Part shown: positions 58,907-64,000 of the stretch, one piece after another | How the letters are laid out: each line of letters begins with the position of its first letter | How positions within the stretch are numbered: position 1 is the stretch's first letter | NCBI RefSeq assembly: GCF_945859705.1 | Contig: NC_079137.1 | Coordinates: 57,010,552-57,074,551 of the forward strand | Reading direction: 5' to 3' | Length of the DNA stretch: 64,000 nucleotides | DNA from: Episyrphus balteatus | Taxonomy: Eukaryota; Arthropoda; Insecta; Diptera; Syrphidae | Notes under the pieces: generated by a model | Told to the model about the DNA's origin: nothing | What the model saw: only the letters and a program-made list of their open reading frames with translations | The model's database searches: none | Position numbers and translations under genes: made by a program

Positions 58907-60901
58907 ATGGCGGCATTAAAAATGGAACCTTTTTCGATGAATGGAAATGTTGCAGAAAATTGGCGACGGTGGAAGTCAGATTTTTCCAACTATCTAATTG
59001 CAAATGAATTAGATGAAAAATCTGATAAACGAAAAATTGCAGTTTTCCTCATGACTTGCGGTGAAGATCTAAAGTGCAAATTTGCACAACTCGAAGTTGA
59101 ACCTGTTCTTCCCGCCACTGAAGTTAAGTTTGAACAAGTCCTGGCTAAATTTGATGACTTCTTTAAATCATTTTCTAATGAAATCTTTTCTAGTTATTTA
59201 TTTTGGAACTCAAATTTTAGACAACTTCCAGAAGAAAAATTTGATGTGTTCTATAACAAAGTCAAACAACATGCTATCGACTGCAATTTTGGCAATTCGC
59301 TATCAAGAAACATTCGGGATAAATTGCTTATTGGTATCTCAAATTCTGCCTTACGCGAGCGCCTTATGCGTGAAAAAACTCCATCCGAAAAAATTGTTGT
59401 AGAGCAGTGCCGAATAAGTGAGTTATCTCATAGCCAGTCAAATTGCATGTCCTCTGCCAGTGTAGAAAATCAAGAAGTTTCTATAGATTTCATAAAAAAA
59501 AGAAAATTTCAAATAAAGAATACAAACCAAAATCAGACATGCAACAAGTGTGGACGGCTGCACGATCCCCGGCGTTGTCCAGCCTATGGTGATGAGTGTA
59601 ATAATTGCGGCAAATTGAATCACTGGGCAAAGAAATGCAGAAGCTCGCCGAAATATAAAAAAAACCTTCTACAAAATAAAAATAACTACAACCACGTCCA
59701 TCAGATTCAGACTGGCAATGACAACCATGATGAGGGTGAAGTTTTTACAATCTCCACATTAGCTAAATCCGAATGTTCTTCGAAAGACTGGTTGGTGAAT
59801 GCATTTATAGATGGAAATCTTATTAATTGTAAACTTGACACAGGAGCTCAGTCAAATGTTATTTCTGTTAATTGTTTGCAGCAATTTAAAAATAAACCGA
59901 ATGTGCTTACAACCAAGGATATTTTGAAAGCATTTGGAGGTTCAGTAATTAAATTGGTTGGCCAATGTTATTTGCAAGTTGAACTCAATGGAATTAAATG
60001 TAAGCAGCGATTTTTAGTCACTTATCTGGATGTAAAAACAATTCTTGGACTTGAGGCATGCAGATATTTTAAGCTCATTAATAAAAAAAATATATGTGAG
60101 CTTGTGTTCAACAACAATCAAATAAAAGAAAATCCAGAATCCATTATCGCTGAGTTTGCAGACGTGATTGAAGGCCGTGGTTCATTAAAACCAGTTAAAA
60201 AACACCTAAAGGAGAATGCGGTTCCACATATTGCTGCAGTAAGACGAATTCCAATTTCATTGCATGAACCAGTTAAAAAAAAATTAGACTATCGAACCAC
60301 CGCAACTAATGGTCTTAAATCTCAAGCCGCGAACCTCAAAACAAAACCTTATAAAGAATATTGTGTGAAGGACACAGTATGGTTTCGCAAAAATAATAAA
60401 ACTCCTTGGACAACAGGAAAAATTGTTAAAAAAAAATCGAGTCGCCGTTATGTTATTAAAACAATTGATGACAAATTTTTCACAAGAAATAGTGTGTACA
60501 TTCGTCCTAACAAATTTCCAGAAAAAAGCGTTGATAAAGATTACAGCAAAAGTTTTGCATCTCCTGAAGACTATTACACCACCGCTTCGCCTGGAGCTCA
60601 ATTTTTAGAAGAAGAACCGACTTGTTCTTCAGCGAAACAGTTTTCTTCTAACAAAAATTCATTAATTGATAGAAGCATTTATCAAGCGATTTCATCTAAA
60701 GCAATAACTGATAATTCAGATTCTATAATGAGTATTAAATTACTATTTCCAGATATAAAAACATCGAAAGCCGTACCTGATGATATGCTAGCAAATTCAA
60801 ATTCTCAACCTATACCGGACATTCCTCAACAGCCAAGCGGTTCGAAGAGAGTAATAAAACCACCAATCAAATTTAAAGATTATGATTTAAGTATTGACTA
60901 A
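58907..60901 (+). CDS. Gag-protease-RT(N-term)-integrase(C-term) fusion polyprotein of a non-autonomous Gypsy-type element
   Basis: A 664-codon uninterrupted ORF starting 69 bp after the LTR. Residues 1-180 are a charged, helix-rich Gag. Residues 212-224 and 231-244 are two zinc knuckles (C212/C215/H219/C224 and C231/C234/H239/C244). A retroviral-type aspartic protease follows, with active site D311-T-G-A and flap-region motif ILGLEA at 379-384. Residues about 436-461 match the segment just before Gypsy RT fingers (VRRIPISLHEPVKKKLD). At about residue 461/462 (nt ~60290) the sequence jumps to a short basic/aromatic region (VWFRKN..TPWTTGKIV, then YIRPNK) like the integrase C-terminal tail. 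RT, RNase H, the integrase zinc finger and its DDE core are missing. The join keeps frame and no stop interrupts the ORF. Gag and protease may be functional; reverse transcription and integration cannot be encoded here. Function is inferred from motifs. Confidence 0.93.
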   Translation: MAALKMEPFSMNGNVAENWRRWKSDFSNYLIANELDEKSDKRKIAVFLMTCGEDLKCKFAQLEVEPVLPATEVKFEQVLAKFDDFFKSFSNEIFSSYLFWNSNFRQLPEEKFDVFYNKVKQHAIDCNFGNSLSRNIRDKLLIGISNSALRERLMREKTPSEKIVVEQCRISELSHSQSNCMSSASVENQEVSIDFIKKRKFQIKNTNQNQTCNKCGRLHDPRRCPAYGDECNNCGKLNHWAKKCRSSPKYKKNLLQNKNNYNHVHQIQTGNDNHDEGEVFTISTLAKSECSSKDWLVNAFIDGNLINCKLDTGAQSNVISVNCLQQFKNKPNVLTTKDILKAFGGSVIKLVGQCYLQVELNGIKCKQRFLVTYLDVKTILGLEACRYFKLINKKNICELVFNNNQIKENPESIIAEFADVIEGRGSLKPVKKHLKENAVPHIAAVRRIPISLHEPVKKKLDYRTTATNGLKSQAANLKTKPYKEYCVKDTVWFRKNNKTPWTTGKIVKKKSSRRYVIKTIDDKFFTRNSVYIRPNKFPEKSVDKDYSKSFASPEDYYTTASPGAQFLEEEPTCSSAKQFSSNKNSLIDRSIYQAISSKAITDNSDSIMSIKLLFPDIKTSKAVPDDMLANSNSQPIPDIPQQPSGSKRVIKPPIKFKDYDLSID

Positions 60902-60927
60902 AAATGTATGTTTAATCAATTTATTAT

Positions 60928-60937
60928 AAAAGGGGCG
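60928..60937 (+). other. Polypurine tract of the LTR element
   Basis: The purine run AAAAGGGG lies two bases upstream of the 3' LTR's TG. This is the expected place and composition for a plus-strand primer. Confidence 0.65.
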
Positions 60938-61188
60938 TGTCATGTCATGTCATATGTCATGTCGTGTATAAACATAATGTAAACTTACAATAGAACAGAA
61001 ACAAAAGATCTCATGTAAAACCTCGAATAAGAACTGACAATTCATTCTGACTACACGTGTTAAACTAACAAGAACAAAAGAACTAAAACTTTCAATGTTA
61101 TAATATTCGTATTATTTTTATATTTCAATAAATGTTAACTTAAATAAGTATTTAAGAGTTTTTAATTTATGTACTCAAGTACATAACA
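60938..61188 (+). repeat. 3' LTR
   Basis: 251-bp copy of the 5' LTR with TATAAA at 60967-60972 and AATAAA at 61127-61132. It is followed immediately by the target duplication ATAT. No substitution relative to the 5' LTR was found by eye. Confidence 0.93.
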
Positions 61189-61300
61189 ATATCAACTTAG
61201 CGAATTCAAACTAGATTTATATTTTAATACTTTTTTTTGCTAATTAGTTGCGACAGTTGAACTTAGCGAAACATCCAATTCTGTAGAAATTATGTGATAT
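61189..61300. repeat. Diverged local repeat flanking the LTR insertion (right part)
   Basis: AACTTAGCGAATTC and TTGCTAATTAGTTGCG continue the repeat interrupted by the LTR element. Confidence 0.4.
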
Positions 61301-63611
61301 TTTTAGGTAAAATAATAATATTACATATATTAAATTTTTTAGCAGCGAATGTATGTTTTGTCTATATGCTATAATGTTTTTTCTCTTATTTCGTATGTAT
61401 TTACTTTGACCTTTGAGTGTTTGTATGTTTCGTAAATTCTTGTTTTATTGTCAACGTTTTTGTTGTTTTTTTTTCAAATTTCAATTTAATAGATTAGAGC
61501 TATTTTTGAACTTGAGAACTTAATTCCGATCTTAAGAATATTAAATGATTCTAAATAAATAAGTCAGAACTAATCCTAAATGTAGCAGGTCAAATTGTTT
61601 CGGAAACCGAAGCAAATAGAAGTCTACTATTGTCTTAGGTCTCTGATTTATTTGCAATGAAAAATTAAATAAACAATTTGAATAATGTCGTTAAGGTGAT
61701 AACAACTTTCAAACTCAAAATACAAAGTCACTGTATTGATTCAACACATTAATACAATCGTACATATCATTCTTATTATCGCAATGTGAAAATAATTAAA
61801 TTATCAAAAAAGAAAACTAATTTCAAAGACTTCTAGAAACAAAGTGCATATATTTACCTACTTTTTGATAGTTTTTGAAGCTATTTCAAAGCTTAAAAAT
61901 ATAAAAATAGCTATTAAACATTTTATTTGTATTTAAAATAAAAGTTAAAAGTATAAGAGTCAGTGGAAATATTATCGGAAAATCCAATAAATACTTTTCA
62001 AATTGTATTTTAATAAATGAAGGGCCTTCTCTAAAGATCTTTAACAGTGCCAAACAGAAAAATTCATGATTTTTCTAAAAAAAAAATGTATTCAAGAATC
62101 CTTTTGATTAAGCAGTCAATACATTTACAATTCCGTTTTGTGTCACTATCGCCCACATAAACACGTGCACATTGACCCGTTTTTTTTTTTTTTTTTTTTT
62201 TTTCATAAAATATCTCCGCTTGACAATGAAACAATTCACTTCCTCCATCCTTTGACCACCACTATAACATCTCTTATTTCCCGATCCTCCTTTAAATCCC
62301 TTCATCAATTGAGTAGAGCACGTTCTTTGCTCCCAAAATTCCAGTGACAACAAAAAAACACAATACAACTAACCATAACTCATTCAATCCTCAAAGATAA
62401 ACAAAATTCCTGCCGAAATCTACAGCATGAGTCGATATATACGATCTTCGAATTCTTAACAAAAATAATACCCAGAAGTGGTTTCTCTTCTATCAAAGGA
62501 TTATCGAACTCTTCTTCTCCTACAAAAATATCAATACCGGAATTTAAGGTACATAATATACTCCTACAATCTTACATTGGAAAAATACGATGCGTCATAG
62601 AGAAAATCCGTAACGGTCATCTCAGAAAATGTAACGAACTTTTTCCTGGTTGTTGTTTTTTTTAGGAGGAAATATTCTTTTATTCTCTTTTTTGTAGTCA
62701 CAAAAGATTAACCGAAATAAATATCCACCAAGACGAGACAAAAAAAAAAGTAAAATTCAAACGAACATTTATCTTTTTTTTTTTGTTGGTCCAGAGATAC
62801 AAAACAAAAAACAATTTTCTGGTGACCCTTGCACGTGTTCATATCGGTTCTAAAACCAAATCGTATAGGAACAGAAAAAATCCATTAAAATACGGATTGG
62901 AATAAAAGAGAGGAACCATTGTCCAGATTCTTTATTCTTTTTTCGGTCCCTTTTTAACTCCTAAATAGGACTTCAATCCAAAAATACTTTGAAAAGGGAC
63001 CGAAAAAAAATTAAACCCACACAAATTTTGGTCGGTTCTTATTTTTTTTTTTCGAATTTGAAACCTTTTTTTTATTTATTTATTTAGTGATCAAACCGTC
63101 GATCATGCCAAAAGAGGTAGATACCTGCCATGTATTAGAGATATCCTATAAAAGGGATGCAATGCATAGGTATTTTATTATTCAAGAATGCGCTGGAGGC
63201 AATATTTCGATTTTTTCGCTTATCGTTTCATTTGATCATTCAAAAGAAAAAAGGGATTGAGCAAAGGGATTAACTAATGTTACCCTTATTTTGGATATTT
63301 TGCAGGTATAACAACTATGCATTATATTTACCATAGGGGTACATTTTCAAAATAAATTTTATTGTTCGTTCATCATGAAGGAGTAATAATAAGTTGGAAA
63401 AAGGATATTTGAGACACTTAAAAAAAAATAACAGGGAAGTAAGAAAAGTGAGTTGATAGTTTGATTGATCGACAATGTTACCAAAGATCGAAGACAGGGC
63501 CGCACTTGTAAGAAAATACTTTGGGCTCTGTAAGTCTTTTTGAGAAAATCAACGTCTGACAATTGCTGGATAAATAAATAAATAGATGGTTAAATCCATA
63601 GATTTCGTTCT
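61301..63611. other. Mostly unique DNA, no gene seen
   Basis: Contains a 25-bp T-run at 62179-62203 and the inverted pair ATTCTTTTTTCGGTCCCTTT (62935-62954) / AAAGGGACCGAAAAAAA (62993-63009). ORFs across the T-run are low-complexity readings. Confidence 0.4.
62935..63009. repeat. Short inverted repeat
   Basis: TTTTTTCGGTCCCTTTT (62939-62955) pairs with AAAAGGGACCGAAAAAA (62992-63008), leaving a loop of about 36 bp. A perfect 17-bp stem that could be a small hairpin or MITE remnant. Confidence 0.6.
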
Positions 63612-63803
63612 TTATGCCAAAAATTGCATATTACCAACTAAAAACGATACTGTCGATAGTATGCAACCTTGTCTGAACCTCATCTGACAAGCTTCTTTTG
63701 TGCTTCGATGTTTCAGATATTCGATATGGATGAACTTGACAAAAAGACGAGCAAAAATTTGAATGAACTCATTTCGTTCCTGATTCAAGAAGAGTTCAAG
63801 TCT
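63612..63803 (-). pseudogene. Decayed LINE-type reverse transcriptase fragment
   Basis: Open reverse reading of 64 codons between two stops. It contains FRQGCILSTVSFLV (RQGCILS at 63653-63673), close to the non-LTR retrotransposon RT signature VRQGCxLSPLLFxL. Upstream hydrophobic spacing (NEFIQIFARLFVKFIHIEYL) is compatible with the preceding RT helix (I..I..LY). The catalytic YADD box is not seen. Glycine and proline positions of the signature are substituted, and the frame closes quickly, so this is an old scrap. The forward ORF 63669-63857 is its antisense shadow. Confidence 0.45.
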
Positions 63804-64000
63804 TCAGATAGAGCAGATTTCCATAGTTATCGAATGCAAACATGTTTCTCCCACTAGTTCTTCAGAACATGCTTTGTGGACAATCAAGTAAGATATTGTA
63901 CCTTTTCTCCACTTGATTTCTTTCGACTGAAAACCTTTTATAATAAAATAATAATTTCAATTAAAATAAAAAAAAAACAACATAAAATCTGCTTTTTATA

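Larger units (their letters stand above)
58587..61188 (+). mobile_element. Complete, internally deleted Ty3/Gypsy-type LTR retrotransposon
   Basis: Two 251-bp direct LTRs (58587-58837 and 60938-61188) begin TGTCATG and end CATAACA, and I see no difference between them. The element is flanked by a 4-bp target duplication ATAT (58583-58586 and 61189-61192). A primer-binding-site-like segment follows the left LTR and a purine run AAAAGGGG precedes the right LTR. The interior holds a single long ORF with Gag, zinc knuckles, protease, the N-terminal edge of reverse transcriptase and the C-terminal end of integrase. RT, RNase H and the integrase catalytic core are absent. At 2.6 kb it is about half the usual Gypsy length. 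Identical LTRs imply a very recent insertion, so enzymes must have been supplied in trans by a full-length relative (inference). Confidence 0.95.

Noticed and set aside
59082..59402. Second ORF inside the LTR element's coding region (also 59438-59623, 60284-60601, 60423-60608)
   Set aside because: Out-of-frame shadows of the Gag-Pol fusion ORF.
1..64000. Functional tRNA or rRNA genes
   Set aside because: No sequence with a convincing cloverleaf or rRNA landmarks was seen. The segment at 13432-13495 is too degenerate.

Overview
The window is strongly AT-rich, animal-type nuclear DNA. It has no operons, no bacterial signals and no convincing host protein gene. Long poly-A/poly-T tracts, many nested inverted-repeat elements, GTCT-microsatellite Helentron/DINE-1-like elements, piggyBac-like TTAA elements and a Ty3/Gypsy-type LTR element point to an insect, most likely a dipteran. 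This is inferred from element types only. Most of the sequence is transposon-derived, interspersed with AT-rich unique DNA that is intergenic or intronic.

Layout. 0.66-2.3 kb: a decayed TIR element containing a compound fold-back, then a complete palindromic CAGGGTGTC MITE with TA target duplication. 2.4-14 kb: dispersed roughly 306-bp repeat units, a 756-bp TTAA/CCCTCTACTGCAT piggyBac-like MITE, an inverted pair of a possibly tRNA-related repeat, and a short Helentron-like copy. 15.7-20.4 kb: a full Helentron-like copy, a small palindromic MITE, a GAAGTTATACTTCT-ended repeat, and a MITE nested in or fused with another. 22.7-27.7 kb: a TIR element interrupted by a 3.14-kb fold-back transposon with 1.3-kb arms and an exact 9-bp target duplication. 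30-34.4 kb: a nest several layers deep, holding a 14-bp minisatellite and a hAT-like element that carries a 475-bp tandem array. 36.76-45.24 kb: an uninterrupted 72-bp satellite array of about 118 units. 48.2-51.9 kb: a long-TIR element interrupted by a Helentron-like copy and by a piggyBac element with transposase remains. 52.2-58 kb: two more Helentron-like copies, a diverged 350-bp direct duplication, and a TTCGCA/TGCGAA-rich stretch. 58.6-61.2 kb: a young LTR retrotransposon with identical LTRs. 63.6-63.8 kb: a decayed LINE reverse-transcriptase scrap.

The only convincing long coding sequence is the 664-codon ORF of the LTR element. It keeps Gag, two zinc knuckles, protease and the first residues of RT, then joins in frame to the C-terminal end of integrase. 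It is a non-autonomous, internally deleted but ORF-preserving element. Nearly all other short ORFs are chance readings of AT-rich or repetitive DNA.

The strongest signals for follow-up are the fold-back transposon, the Helentron-like family (five copies), the gag-pro-'IN tail' retroelement, the 72-bp satellite with higher-order structure, and the layered nest at 30-34 kb.
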